64,000 bases of DNA from Populus alba (lineage: Eukaryota; Streptophyta; Magnoliopsida; Malpighiales; Salicaceae): contig NC_133293.1 of assembly GCF_005239225.2 (NCBI RefSeq), positions 1,426,001 to 1,490,000 of the forward strand, read 5' to 3'. Made by a program: the position numbers and the translations under genes. Shown here piece by piece: positions 1-12,029 of this stretch. Positions within the stretch are counted from its first letter, which is position 1. Every line of letters starts with the position of its first letter. The notes under the pieces are model-generated. The model was not told the DNA's origin. It was given only the letters and a program-made list of their open reading frames with translations, and searched no databases.

Positions 1-367
1 CATTTTATATTTTTATATGGTCAGAGTAGCACATGTCACAGTCGTATATGCTCTTGTTGGATATTTGGTATCTTGAGCAGCCCATTTACTTCGATGTTTT
101 TACTCTCCAAAATATCTCCCTTTCAAACCACTAATTTAATACTATTTAATGCAGAAGACAAATTAATATCACATGAAGATATTCAAAATATCCCTTAATT
201 TAAAAGTTTTTGATTTATTTTACTTAAAATTATTCAAAAACTGTTTGGAAAACATTTCAACCACAAAAACCAACCCCACCCATGATGATAGTGATCTGCG
301 CGTCCTTCGTCACTCTCCCACTATAAGAATCAGGATCCAAAAGGAATTGGAATCAATTGTAAATGGA

Positions 368-429
<62 letters not shown>

Positions 430-976
430 TTGACCCATTTGAAGGTCTACATCGTACTGCATGGAGTGATCATAAGCATCCGAGCTGTCCATTCTTTTGT
501 TCTAAGGTCTCATCGTTTTCGTTGTTTCGCCTGCGCTGCATGTCCTCTTTTCCCTTTAGAACTTGTTCTGTTAATTTGTAATCCTGTTTTTCTTTCACCA
601 TTGGCCTTTTCTGGTGATCTCGACGCACAGAAAAAAGTCTAACGATCAAGCTGTAAGATCATACTATACGTACATTGTGATATTTTTCCAAGTGTGAATA
701 GCACCGACAAGCATGTGTTGATTGCCCATTTGAACACTTTTGAATTGCCTCCACGACAAAGTTGCTAGCATACAGGGGCAAAAACGTTAAGAACTTCTTC
801 TTTTAAGGACGTAGAAATTCTTTTATGTTCATTTCTATTATTTTTTTTCATGTTCATAAAATTTAAATTATAATAATTAAATCAAATAGACGTGATCTTA
901 GTACATAATATACAATAGCTTAACTACTAATTATTATTTATTCTTTTCATAGGGATATAGTCGGTCAATCCAAATT
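1..976. other. Intergenic, AT-rich, no gene seen
   Basis: No coding region is supported here. The short open frames between about 170 and 640 run through a long TA microsatellite and encode only Ile-Tyr repeats. The stretch ends where the left LTR of the gypsy element begins. Confidence 0.6.
371..426. repeat. (TA)n microsatellite, about 28 units
   Basis: Uninterrupted alternating AT, directly visible. It is long enough to be polymorphic, and it creates spurious Ile-Tyr open frames on both strands. Confidence 0.97.
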
Positions 977-2148
977 TGATGTGAAATCTTGAGATTACAT
1001 GGTCGTATAATTCATAATAAGATTGACAATGAATTCTAAAAAGTCAAAACAGGTTTGATAAAAATATGATACAATAAAAACCTGTTTCAAGGTACTAGTG
1101 CTATTGAAATAAAAAACCCCTATCTTACAAATACCAATTCACGAATGAAAAGTACAAAAAAACATCACAAAGCCAGTTAATATTCAACAAGTCAAATTCA
1201 GTTGTTTAGAGAACTAAAGAATGTGAGAAATCATGCCAACACTAAAGAACAATAGTTCAACAACAGTGTTGATAATAAAACTAAATAAAAAGTGTTTTAC
1301 AAGGAGTTTTTATACTCCAAACAAAAATACCATAATGAGTTTATTCTTATAAGCTGATTTGAACCAACTTACCCAAGATGTGATCTGATGTGATGCCAAC
1401 TTATAATCAGACCCAAAATTTAATTGAAATAAACCGGAATGATGTTAAACAAACTCAAAACATTTAAAAATATAAATTAAAATAAAGGTTCCATTTGCTG
1501 CCACAAATAACCAAAGAGAACTAAAAGAGATAAGTTTGCTTTATCTAGCTTATAATGGTGTTATAGTTGAAAAAAACCTTCCTTGTAACTATAGAAAGAG
1601 TTTCCACCTCTAGATGTCCCAAATAAACTAGGAGAATTTGATATGAATGTGGAATTAATTTTGTCGCCTCTTGCTTTTCTTTGTAGAGCTAGGTTTCCTT
1701 GTAATACTTAAATAATAATAAATACAAATATATTCTTTTATTGCTACCTTATTAATTTTCTTTCTAGACTAGGATAATCATTAAATAATCCTTCCTAGCT
1801 TAGAAATTAGACATGGGTGAAATCTTCCATGAATTAATAGAAAAATATTTGCTAACTTAGAATCCTTATAATATTAGCTGACTTAGAATCCTTATAATAT
1901 TAGCAAAGTTTGCCCAAACAAGGCTGCTAGAGGGCCGGACATATCTAGCCTATGTTGGACATGGATTGAGCCTTTCTTGCACTTGGATTAGATAGACTAG
2001 AACCTAATTTTGATGCTCTAATAGGTCTCCAAAATCAGCCCTAACCAAAACCTTTGTAACAAGCCCATTCACTGACTCTTTCAATGCTTTTGTTTTGGAT
2101 CTTCTGATATGTAATAGATCTTTGATGGTGTTTGTGGGTTGATCTGCA
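977..2148 (-). repeat. 3' LTR of the gypsy element (left copy)
   Basis: Begins TGATGTGAAATC and ends CTGCA next to the polypurine tract. It matches 6426-7510 along its length, for example the shared words AATAAGATTGACAATGAA, ATGGTGTTTG and AGAGTTTCCACCTCT. At 1172 bp it is about 90 bp longer than the right copy, partly from small insertions such as a duplicated word near 1855-1900. Confidence 0.85.
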
Positions 2149-2161
2149 TCATCCTCTCTTG
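2149..2161 (-). other. Polypurine tract of the gypsy element
   Basis: On the minus strand this reads CAAGAGAGGATGA, directly before the TG that opens the 3' LTR. That is the expected place and composition for the plus-strand primer of an LTR retrotransposon. Confidence 0.7.
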
Positions 2162-2329
2162 AAAGGATTCATTCTCAAATCAAGACCCGTGTCAAACAAA
2201 GAAAGATCAACAACAATAATGGTATCACCAACACCATTCTCACCTAAAAGATCAACTTTATAGACATTATCATTTATCCTCTCTAGAATTTAGAATGAAA
2301 TATCACCACATGACTGCAATTTTGATTTT

Positions 2330-3235
2330 CTATGGTTAGGAAACCATTTTTATGCATGTTTATCAAAACCCAATCACCTAATTGGAAAACAACTTGCTTA
2401 TGACCTTTGTTTGCTTTGGAAGCAAACAACTTGTTTTTTTTTTTTTTTTCTCAATCTGTAGTTGAGCACCCTTATGAAGTTGTCTCACTATTTTTTCTTT
2501 CCTTTCACCATCTAAACTGATCATTTCTTTCATAAAAAAAGGAATCAAATCCATAGATTCAGTGGATGGAATTCATAAATAACTTCAAAAGAAAAAAAAT
2601 CAATAGTCGAATTTACAATTATACTATAAGCAAATTCATTTAAAGGGAAAAAAAATTCTTCCCAACCTTTTAGATTCTTTTAAATAATAACATGTAAAAG
2701 TTATAACAGAGTCCTCCTATTCACTACCTTAGTTTATTCATTTATTTGGGGATAACAAGTTGTTGAGAATAAAAGCTTAGTACCCAATTTCCCCAACAAA
2801 GTCTTTCAAAAATAGCTAATAAACTTAACATCACGATATGAAGTTATAATTCTAGGAATGCCATGCAAACATACAACCTCCTTAAATAATAAATTTGCTA
2901 TATGAGATGTATCATCAATCTTATGATATGCAATAAAATGTGTCTTCTAGAAAAATCTATCTACCACTATAAAAATAAAATCTCTACCTTTTAATGACCA
3001 AGATAAACCTAATACAAAATCCATAGAAATATCTATCCAAGGTTCAGTAGGTACAAGTATAGGTGTGTGCAATCTATGTGGTTGTACTCTAGATATTGCT
3101 TTCCTAGATACAATGCATTGTTCACATATTTTTTGCCCATCTCTTTTTATTTTTAGCAGATAAAGGTGTCAATGCAATACATCCAAAGTTTTAGTAACAC
3201 TGAAGTGCCCTATTAAACCACCACCATGTGTTTCA
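2330..3235 (-). pseudogene. Gypsy integrase remnant
   Basis: Minus-strand translation in shifting frames gives integrase-like stretches: ICEQCIVSRKA (zinc-finger end, near 3100-3140), WIDISMDFVLGLS and FIFIVVDRF (first catalytic Asp region, near 2950-3030), HGIPRIITS (near 2840), LLFSTTCYPQ (near 2760), and a C-terminal stretch HKQVVFQLGDWVLINMHKNG (2345-2405). Stops and frameshifts interrupt it repeatedly. In an intact element the enzyme would insert the cDNA into the genome. Its position between RNase H and the polypurine tract confirms gypsy order. Confidence 0.82.
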
Positions 3236-3399
3236 CGAATAAGCAATTCACTCATAAAACTAATAGGAACACTCAATGTATTTTCTTTAAACAAAATTTA
3301 TCAAAGGTCAAACATTCACATGCATTATATATTTTTCCAAAATCAGAATCATTCACACTCAATACCTTTATATACTCAAATTCTAGCAATCTTGTATTC

Positions 3400-3959
3400 A
3401 TAGTGTTTAAAAGGACATACATGCGTGAAAGTGCATTTGCCACAATGTTTTCCTTACCTTACATATATTTAATAATATAAGAAAAGGTCCCTATAAATTA
3501 AACCCATTTGGCATGTCCTTTATTCGACTGACATTGTGATTTCAGATGTTTCAACAATTCATTTTTTTTAATGGATTACAAACTCTTTTGGCAATAAGTA
3601 GTGCTATTATATCTTAAGTGTTCTTCCCAAAACATAAAGCTTTTTATTACATGTAAGAAGATTACCACAAAAATATAAAAATAAGTAATAAGTTTTCGAT
3701 CTTGCATTAAAACAACTCTTATTCTTATTTTGGATACATCACACTTAATTTTAAAAGCTTTAGTAAAACCAGGTAAAGCTAAAACAGGTGGAAAACATAA
3801 CTTTTCTTTAAACACATTAAAAGTCGACTCTTGTTCTTTATCCCCTTTTAAACTAACATAATTTTTCACGACTTCATTCAATAGAGCAGCTATAATACTA
3901 AAATCTTTAAAACATTTGTAAAAGCTAACTAGCCTATGAAAACTCTTTATCTCAATCAC
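3400..3959 (-). pseudogene. Gypsy RT C-terminal and RNase H remnant
   Basis: An open frame of 127 codons (3576-3959) reads FHRLVSFYKCFKDFSIIAA, then FNVFKEKLCFPPVLALPGFT, then FKIKCDVSK and AVLMQ-like VVLMQDRK. This is the thumb/connection region of gypsy reverse transcriptase leading into RNase H. Below 3576 the translation continues past a frame break with LLKHLKSQ, RHAKWV-like NKGHAKWV and GKENIVA-type residues. The RNase H centre is degraded. This is the longest uninterrupted coding piece left in the element. Confidence 0.85.
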
Positions 3960-4015
3960 AAATTTAGCTGTGGGCTATTCATAGATAGCCTTAACCTTTT
4001 ATTCATCCATTTTGA

Positions 4016-4560
4016 TACCTTATAACATATCTAAGGAATACAATTCTATCCATGCAAAAACTATCATCAAAATACACAACCATAATTTTTCCAATGAATG
4101 ATCTTAACACATGATTCATTAATCTTATGAATTTACTTTATGCATCTATCAAACCAAAAGGCATTACTAACTATTCATATAGCCCTTACTTAGTCTTGAA
4201 TGCAGTCTTTTACCCATCTCCTCTTTCATTCTAATCTAATGATATCCACTCTTTAAATCAATTTTTGAAAATATATGTGACCCATACAATTCATAGTTAT
4301 GTTATTAATTACTCTACAATCAACACATATTCTCCAAGTTCTATCATTTTTAGGCACAAATAATACATGAACAACAGAAAGACTTATACTTTCACGAATA
4401 TAACCTTTTGTTATCAACTTTTCTACCTATTTTTTAAGCTTTTTTGTCTCATCAGAATTACTTTAATAGGCTAGTTGGTTAGGAATCGATGTGTCAGGTA
4501 TAAGATCAATTTGATGTTCTATTCCTTTTATCAGTGTGATGCAACAATATTATCTGATAG
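4016..4560 (-). pseudogene. Gypsy reverse transcriptase N-terminal part, broken
   Basis: Minus-strand reading gives EHQIDLIPDTSIPNQLAY (about 4475-4530), then RT fingers with several stops. It then gives YEWLVMPFGL-type residues (seen as YE-LVMPFGLIDA), RLMNHVLRSFIGK, and the catalytic box as VVYFDDS near 4070-4090. The YxDD-type aspartates are retained, but the surrounding frame is broken. The enzyme would copy element RNA into DNA. Confidence 0.8.
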
Positions 4561-4639
4561 TTACATTTAGCTAGTAGTTTTCCCATGTTTTATATATGAA
4601 ATGTCTTGATATTTTTTTTTATTATGTTTTGAAGGTACT

Positions 4640-4990
4640 TTTGGATCTAAGATTAAAAAAGGAGTAATTTGGAGATAAAATTCAAGCCATGTTCCAACCC
4701 ATGTTGGATATTGGCAGATTTAACCTTCAATCGATGTAAGCTCTGTAATTTCTTAAAGATTTATCTATAATAGATGTTATGAATAAAGTTTTTCCTTATT
4801 ATAGCTTTCATGTCATCCCATGAATCAATAGTCCTTTCACCATTCCTTCTTCTACTCAAAACAAGTTGATCCCACCGTATTAATGTATAATCAATAACAA
4901 TGACTTTTACCTTGTTTTCTGTTGTGTAGTAATGACAATCAAAGATCCATTCAACCTTTTTTTTTTCACTCTAGATACGTCTATAAGTCA
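4640..4990 (-). pseudogene. Gypsy gag fragment
   Basis: Minus-strand translation of about 4700-4880 gives RWDQLVLSRRRNGERTIDSW followed by DDMKAIIRKNF. This resembles the retrotransposon gag core (a tryptophan-containing helix followed by W..M....FL). Stops follow shortly after. The zinc knuckle and protease expected between this and RT are not visible, so a deletion is likely. Confidence 0.6.
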
Positions 4991-6411
4991 TTTTTCCCTT
5001 AGAAAGATGGTATTTTCATCTTAATTGACCCCAATTCTCTACCTAAATCTTTACGAAGCCTAAAATCACTGGGATTCTCCTTCTGGCTGAATGTCCTACC
5101 TTGGTCAAAACTAACATTCTTTTAGCTTTGATTTTTCTCAACTCAATCTCTATTTACCATGGATGCAAAGCCATAGTCATCATCATCATCTACATCTGTA
5201 ATTTCATCCATAAAATCAATAAAGTAAGTTTTAACATTTCATACAACCCTTCAGATAATGTTTTCTCTCTGATCAGCTCCTATTTTCAACCTATTCATGC
5301 TACTATTTTTTTATCTTATTGAATCCATCTCATCTTTCAGATCCTTCTTTGCCCTAGTTAGAAGCTCAAGTTGTTCGGCGAAAACTTAAATCTAAAAGGT
5401 GTTATTCGCTTTCAATATCACAGAGTTGTTATTTTTAGACATCTTACAAAACTGATTAGAAGTAAGAAAATATATTTCACAACTCTCATGTTCCACACAA
5501 TCTAAGGTTTTTCACTCAATTATTCTCATTATGTCTTTTACCTCTTAGCTCACCTTCTTACGGTTCTTTCAGAATTGAAAATCAATGAACCAAAGTCAAT
5601 GACTATCATAACGCAATCTAAATATATATAAAGTGACTCAAGAATCAAGAAGATACTAAAAACAAACAAAATAAAACTATGATTACGATTTCATAAGTAG
5701 CAAAGCAAATTTGTACAAAGTATGAACGATACGAAGACTCAAAATAAAACAAAAGCAAAAAGTAATGAAAAACACTTATTTGACTCCTAAATAAACAAAA
5801 TGTAATAGAAATAAAATGAATAGTTCAAAACAAACAATATTAAACATGTTTTAATAGCTTGACGCAATTTGACCCATTACACAATTTTAAGCACCAAAAT
5901 TGAAATCCATACCAAACGTTATTGGAACAACCTCAAAGTTGATATGTAGTACCCTTATGCCCAATGAACAATAGATCTTAGTTTATAGATCGTTTTGTTA
6001 TGCCTTGCAATAAAAAAAAAACCCATGTATGATTAGTTTGTGGTATAATTTAACTCATAATCAAAAACTCAATCAAACAATTTAAAAAAATCCCAAATTT
6101 AATATGTAGTGCTATTCCACCCTAGATAACCAATACATGAATTTTAAAATGATTTCAAGATGGTTTGATTTGGTTTCTCTATTGATTGTGTTTTCATGGT
6201 AGAATTGAAACTAGCTTGAATAACATTTATTCTTCTTGTTGTTTTATTTTTTATATTACTAATATGTTTAGGGACAATAAAAAAAAATAATTTTTTTGGA
6301 TACTAAGATGCTGACAACACAAAGAGAATAAGAAAACTAAAAAACATAACTAAACTTATGGAACACAGACAATGAAATTTTTAGAAAGATATGACCTAAT
6401 TTTAAAGCCTA

Positions 6412-6423
6412 GCTCTAATATTA
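6412..6423 (-). other. Primer-binding site of the gypsy element
   Basis: The plus strand reads GCTCTAATATTA just inside the right LTR. Its complement resembles the initiator-Met tRNA 3'-end complement used by many plant LTR elements, with several mismatches. The position, a few bases from the LTR edge, supports the call. Confidence 0.65.
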
Positions 6424-6425
6424 AC

Positions 6426-7510
6426 TGATGTGAATTTCATGATCACATGATCACGCAACCAACAATAAGATTGACAATGAATCTTGGAAAGTCAAAATAA
6501 GTCTAATAAGAATGCGACTTAATAAAAAGTTGTTTCAAGGCACCAAAACTATTGGAATAAGAACCTCTTTTCTACAAATACAAATTCATGAACAAGATGT
6601 ATAGGGAAAATGCCTAGAAGCCAGTTATTATTTGATAAGTCAGTTTTAGTTCTTTATAGAACCAAAAAAAATATGAGAAATCCTCCTAACACTCAAGAAC
6701 AATAGTTCAACAACAATATTGATCATAAAACTTAATAAAAAATATCTTATAAGGAGATTTTATACTCAAAACAAAAGCACCCTAATGGGCTGATTTGAAC
6801 TCATTTACCCAAGATGTGTGCTAATATGAATTCCACTTACAATCAAACCCAAAACTTAATTAAAATAAACCAAAATAATGTTAAACAAACCTAAAATATT
6901 TAAAAATACAAATTGAATTAAAGTTTCTCCATGTTGTTGTAAATAACCAAAGAGAACTAAAATAAATAAGCTTGATTTTCCTGGCTTTAAAAGGTGTTAT
7001 AGCCAAAATAAACCTTCATGTAACTCTAGGAAGAGTTTCCACCTCTTTCGTTTTCTTGTAGAGTAGGTTTCCTTGTAATATTTAAACAATAATAAATACA
7101 AATATCTTTCTTTGTTGTTGCCTTATTAATTTTCTTTTTAGACTAAGAGAATCATTAAATAATCTTCCATAGCTTAGAAATCAAACATGATAGAAATCTT
7201 CCTTAAATTATTAGGAAAATATTTGCTGATTTGTAATTCTTACAACATTAGAAAATCTTGCCCGACAAGGCTGTCATAGGACCAGACATATTAGGCCTAT
7301 GTTGAACATGGATTAAACCTTTCTTGCACTTGGATTAGATGAACAAAAATCTCATCTTGATGCTTTAATGGATCTCTAAAATCAGCAATAGTCAAAACCT
7401 TTCTAACAAGTCCATGCATTGCCTCCTTTAATGCTTCTTTCTATAACCTTGTGATTGGATCAATTTAAATATGTAATGGATTCTTGATGGTGTTTGGAGG
7501 TTAATCCACA
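6426..7510 (-). repeat. 5' LTR of the gypsy element (right copy)
   Basis: Direct repeat of 977-2148, starting TGATGTGAATTTC and ending AATCCACA. The many substitutions and indels between the two LTRs indicate an old insertion; I did not compute a divergence value. Confidence 0.85.
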
Positions 7511-9502
7511 TTAAAATCCCTCTTATTCTACACTAAAAAGTCTTTTGTTTTATTGGACTTAATTATAAACTATTTAAAATATACCATAGAACTAGAGAAC
7601 TTAGTGAAGTAAAAAAAAAAAAAACAAGATTGTTTATTGAATCAATTAGTGATCAAAAGATAGTGTTAGACACATGCAAATAGTTTTCGCTTATAATTTA
7701 AATATTTTATTATAATAACAGTACTATTGTGAGTTTATCTTAAAAAAAAAACTAATTTGACTCGAGAATTAAGGTATAAATCACTCTAGAAAATCCAAAT
7801 CATTACATAGCGACCACTATAGGTAATTCCAAACATCATTATCTATCTAACAATTTCTCTCGAGTAAATTAAGGCGATTAATCTGGCCGTTTAGCTTTCC
7901 TAATGCTTTTCACCTTGCAGATTATTCGTGGTGTTCATGCATCGCTAGAAGTTTAATCACCTCTCACGTATGTGAAAAAAAATGGTTCTAGTTTTGTCTC
8001 CTAGTGGATAAAAAAGTAGTGCATGTTGCCTGGGTTGACTTATGGTAACATTGCATTTCTCTCAAAACGATGTGCGTTTTTTTAGTGCTCTCAAGGAAAG
8101 AAGCCATCATGCTCGCTAGAGCAACATAATTGACGTTCAATCCATGACTTGTGTATATTTTTGTATAATATTTACAGGCAGGGTACTGTGGTCAAAAGAG
8201 GTTGTTTTGGCACCCCAATCTGTCCCCTTTTGCCTGCCTAGCTTGCTATTATATTTGGCACTAAGGGACCAAATAATGTGGACAATCTGGTTGAAGTAGA
8301 TTCTCTCCATTATAATTTCCGGTTTCTAGGGATACCATGATATTTAAGTTATAAAATATACTGTGGTACGTTGACTAAGTGGAACAAAAGGCATTGAGTG
8401 CTATATCTAGTAAGAGATGTCAAACTCATGGACTCCCACAAAGGAGTAACGTAATACTCCTAAATCAAAAAAATAAAAAATAAAAATAAAAATGAGAGGA
8501 TTACTCCAAAGATCCACAAGATCTCTTCATGGAACTTTGTTTTTTTGATTGGTTGATTAAAAAGAAATGAAAGGACATGCGCCCTAAGATTCTTGGGTCA
8601 CAATTCCATGTTTTTTTCTTCAGATATTTCTCAACTTCGTTTTCTATCCTTGCTTTTGATCAATCAAGAGGAAGACATTTAAGCAAAGCAAGCAACATAT
8701 ATGTGGGCTATATATAAAGGAAAGGCATTGAAATGTCAACAAAATATATTAGCTCAAGCTTTTTGGAGTGCGATAATGAGATCTATAATGGGAATATTGG
8801 GTGTTTGGGATACCTCATGGAAGGGCTTCTATCGAGTTGATGGGACATGACTTGATTTCTTTGTCACGCATTACGGGAGAAAGGTGTAATTGTGTCTGTT
8901 GCTTGAGTTTTTGCATGCAAATGCACTAGTTTTTGGCCCCAAAGCCACAGCATAATCAAGAACCATTAGGGATGTGGCCGTTGAACGTGGTTTGGAATGC
9001 CCCTAGCTATCACTATGTGGAAATGGCATTGGCTCGGAAGGTACAAAATCACATCCTAAACATTACAAAGAAAAAGGTGATTGCGATGCAATTTGTCGAC
9101 AAGATTATCCAAAGTGGGTGTAATAATTGCAGACGAGATTGATTCCTTTGGTCATTTTTGGTGTAACTAGATGCACATGCATGGTTCGATGTAAAGTGTC
9201 TCACTCAAATTTTAATTTTCATTATATCATCATTTGGTTTACTAAAAGCATTCCTTCATAGATAAGTGTACTATTGAGACAATGAGAGCACATATTGGAG
9301 CTAGCAGGATTCCACAGAAAAAAAAAATTAGCTGGAAAGGAAGTCTAGAAAATGTTTGACAAAAATTAGCATGTTTGATGTAGTGAGAAAGTCATACCAA
9401 ATCCAAAGGGTTTTCTAGAAAAGTCAAAAAGCCTTAATAGCTACGCACCAAAATGTACAAATCAGTCCCCTATATTTTTATTTTTTTTTAATTCTAATAC
9501 AT
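7511..9502. other. Intergenic; one short unassigned open frame
   Basis: AT-rich DNA with no recognisable domain. An open frame of 69 codons (8933-9142, +) sits in a less AT-rich patch (8770-9150) that could be an exon scrap or an old element. Its protein, starting MAPKPQHNQEPLGMWP, matches no family I recognise, and no splice partners are evident. I therefore do not call a gene. Confidence 0.5.
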
Positions 9503-9717
9503 AGTGTATGTTTTGTAATGTGATGTGGGGTGATTTTATGAAAGTGTTTTTCAATTAAAAATACATTAAAATAAAAAAAAATTTATATTTTTTTTATTAT
9601 TTTTGACACAAGTATATTAAAGTCATCTAAAAACACATAAAAATATTAATTTAATACATTTCAGGTAAGTAAAAAGTAGTTTAAAAAACAGGTTGAATTA
9701 TATTACCAAACAGAGCC
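9503..9717. repeat. AT-rich MITE-like repeat, copy 1
   Basis: About 215 bp with imperfect terminal inverted repeats: ATGTTTTGTAATGTG at the left, and ATATTACCAAACAGAG at the right (complement CTCTGTTTGGTAATAT). The interior has the signature AAGTGTTTTTCA, then ACATTAAAATAA, then a run of A/T, then CATCTAAAAACACA and ATATTAATTTAA. The same interior recurs near 10.4, 11.3, 41.7, 49.5, 50.9, 55.7, 56.6, 59.3 and 59.5 kb. Confidence 0.65.
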
Positions 9718-10424
9718 TAACTATAAAAAAATAAAGTATATATAGATTGAGATTAGTTTTTTATAACTATTTGATGCTAGAAATCCATAATTGTGACCAC
9801 CAAACAATCCCTTTCAACCACTCAAACAACATTATATTATAAAAATAAATGCACTCCACTCAAATCAATTATAAAAATTTTGATTTGAGTCTTGAATCTG
9901 AAATTTGTAAGCCTTACAAGAACACCCAATTTAATGATAAAAATAAAGGGTGTCAATCAAAACATTTGATGATTCAAGGGTTCTTGTACATTTTACCCTA
10001 ACGGTCACCCCGTACATTAATATACAAGACAAGGAAACAGAAGGAATATACGAGAGAATAACAAACACCTACTCACATGACAAGAAATCAACTCAACTTT
10101 GCAATTTGGAAACTATGTCGAATATTTCTTTGTCATTATTGCACACAAAGCTTGAATTAAATTATAGAATAGCAAAGTTTGGTGTCATTTCTATACAATT
10201 ATATAACAATTAATAAATTATAAGTAGCTAAGTAATAATTGTTTTCCTCTATATTCTCAGTTCGATTCAAACATTCTTTTGTCGTTCCATTTGTAGACTA
10301 ACAAAATTGTTTAATAGAGTTTGGATTCATTTTCCTCTCATGCCAATGCTTTAGACAGGCCAACGTCAAAATTTAAAGTTAGGCATTGGCGCTAGAAAAC
10401 TCAAGTAGTCACCTATTAGGAATA
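9718..10424. other. Intergenic, no gene seen
   Basis: The 87-codon open frame at 9950-10213 has no recognisable motif and ordinary AT-rich composition. I treat it as chance. Confidence 0.5.
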
Positions 10425-10602
10425 CGGTGTAAATCACGTTTTATAAAAATTTAATTTTTTTTGTTAAAAATTATTATTTTTGGTATGTTTTGGATCGTTT
10501 TAATATATTAATCTCAAAAATAATTTTTTAAAATAAAAAAAATATTATTTTAATGTATTTCAACATGAAAAACATTTTTAAAAATAATTACAACCACACA
10601 CT
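10425..10602 (-). repeat. AT-rich MITE-like repeat, copy 2 (reverse orientation)
   Basis: On the minus strand it reads GTGGTTGTAATTATTTTT, then GTTTTTCATGTTGAAATAC, ATTAAAATAATATT, a T/A run, and CGATCCAAAACATACC. It follows the same order of words as the 9.5-kb copy. Confidence 0.6.
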
Positions 10603-11264
10603 CAGACTATTAAGTATATAAGCGTTCAGATCATATATTAAAGTTATTACTAAAACTAATTTAGTTTCATGATTATAATTTTTTTTATTATAGAATTTTT
10701 AATGTTTGATTTTGTTTAAGAGATGTTATTAGCTAAATAAGTCTTCTCACTCATATAACTTTTATATTCATTTCTCTATTAAACTAGGTATGTTTTTAAT
10801 GACTATAACAGCTCCTTAATACAACTCTCGTATTTCATTAAAAAAAACTCATCTTGTCGTACTCTAAGAATTTGTATTTTCGAAAGCTAGAAGTTTTTGT
10901 GTGCTTCCATTTCTCTTTTTAGCTTTGATGGGTATTCATGTCCAATATCCAGCTTTCTTCTCTCTCTACTTGAATCTCTTTTTGAGCCATATATGTTTAA
11001 TAAATTTCTTTGAGCTATTAAAAAAAAAGGGTCTCCATCGAAGAAGATGAGCACATGTATACCATATATTAAAAATTGTAGAGTATTTCGAAACTTTGAC
11101 GTGTGGAGCAATGAGAGAAGAAATTAAAACCTTTGACGATTTTGACACCCGTGACAATGACATAAAGGTAAAAAATATAACAATTATTTTCATTCATGTA
11201 AAAAATAGGGATAAAAAAAGAGGTAAAAACGCCTAAAACTTTAGATACCCATTAAAATAATGCG

Positions 11265-11465
11265 TGGAAGTGTGTTTATAATTGTTTTTTTAAGTATTTT
11301 TTACTAAAAAATATTAAAATAATGCTTTTTTGTTTTCTAAACATTATTTTTCATATTAGCGCATCAAAATGATCTGAAAACACTAGAAAAATATTAATTT
11401 AAAATAAAAGAAAAAAAAATAATTGTTTTCAAAAACACTTTTAAAACACAAAAATAAACTGGATC
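11265..11465 (+). repeat. AT-rich MITE-like repeat, copy 3
   Basis: Starts GTGGAAGTGTGTTTATAATT and contains AAGTATTTTTTACT, ATTAGCGCATCAAAATGATC, AAAACACTAGAAAAATATT and CAAAAACACTTTTAAAACAC. It is one of the better preserved copies. About 650 bp of unremarkable AT-rich DNA separates it from copy 2. Confidence 0.65.
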
Positions 11466-12029
11466 TTAATAAGATGAAAATAAAATAAAATAAAATAAAT
11501 TGAGGTGCAAGCTATATATATATATAGACACACACACTATGTATACAAATTTTCAAATGTCATGTCAATTATATTTCTTTGATATGACTAGTAGCTATAT
11601 TATTTGCTATTTAATTATTTTTAAAGCAATAATTTTTTTAAGAAAAATAAAAATATTACATTAACAATTTTTCAATACATATGGGTTTTAATTCTAAAAT
11701 TACAACACATTCTATCAATATATGAAATTTTATTATAAGTTAAAAAATACTATAATTATAGTAAAAGTTAAATATTTTACATTGTGAATCTTGATTTTGA
11801 ACATTTGTATCATAATATCTCTAGATTCCTTTTAACATCATATTTTCTCGATGTTGCTATTCTATTCCCAATCCATCAACTTTTGAAATTACTAATATAA
11901 TCTCCTTGTTAATTTATGAATGGACTTACTTTATACAAAAATGTTTTTTCTTCACAAAAACTCATAACCAGAAAGAGACAAAGGAGAAGGCCTGAGATGA
12001 AAAGATCAAGCAAACATATTGCCCTTCTT
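11466..12029. other. Intergenic, no gene seen
   Basis: AT-rich DNA with a short TA run near 11513-11526. Nothing else is recognisable before the minisatellite-bearing repeat begins. Confidence 0.5.

Larger units (their letters stand above)
977..7510 (-). mobile_element. Ty3/gypsy LTR retrotransposon, degenerate, full length in outline
   Basis: Two direct repeats of about 1.1 kb (977-2148 and 6426-7510) flank a 4.3-kb interior. Read on the minus strand, the interior gives, in order: a primer-binding site, a gag fragment, reverse transcriptase, RNase H and integrase, then a polypurine tract. That order (RT before IN) is the gypsy arrangement. All frames carry many stops and frameshifts, so the copy is dead. 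Little room remains between the gag fragment (to about 4640) and the RT start (about 4560), so the protease segment appears to be deleted. I found no clear target-site duplication outside the LTRs. The family assignment is firm; the exact clade is not determined. Confidence 0.88.

Noticed and set aside
173..642. Overlapping open frames with long Ile-Tyr runs on both strands
   Set aside because: They are translations of the TA microsatellite, not proteins; the same holds near 34.9, 44.7, 47.2 and 52.6 kb.
9950..10213. 87-codon open frame
   Set aside because: No recognisable motif, no promoter or splice context, and AT-rich codons as expected by chance.
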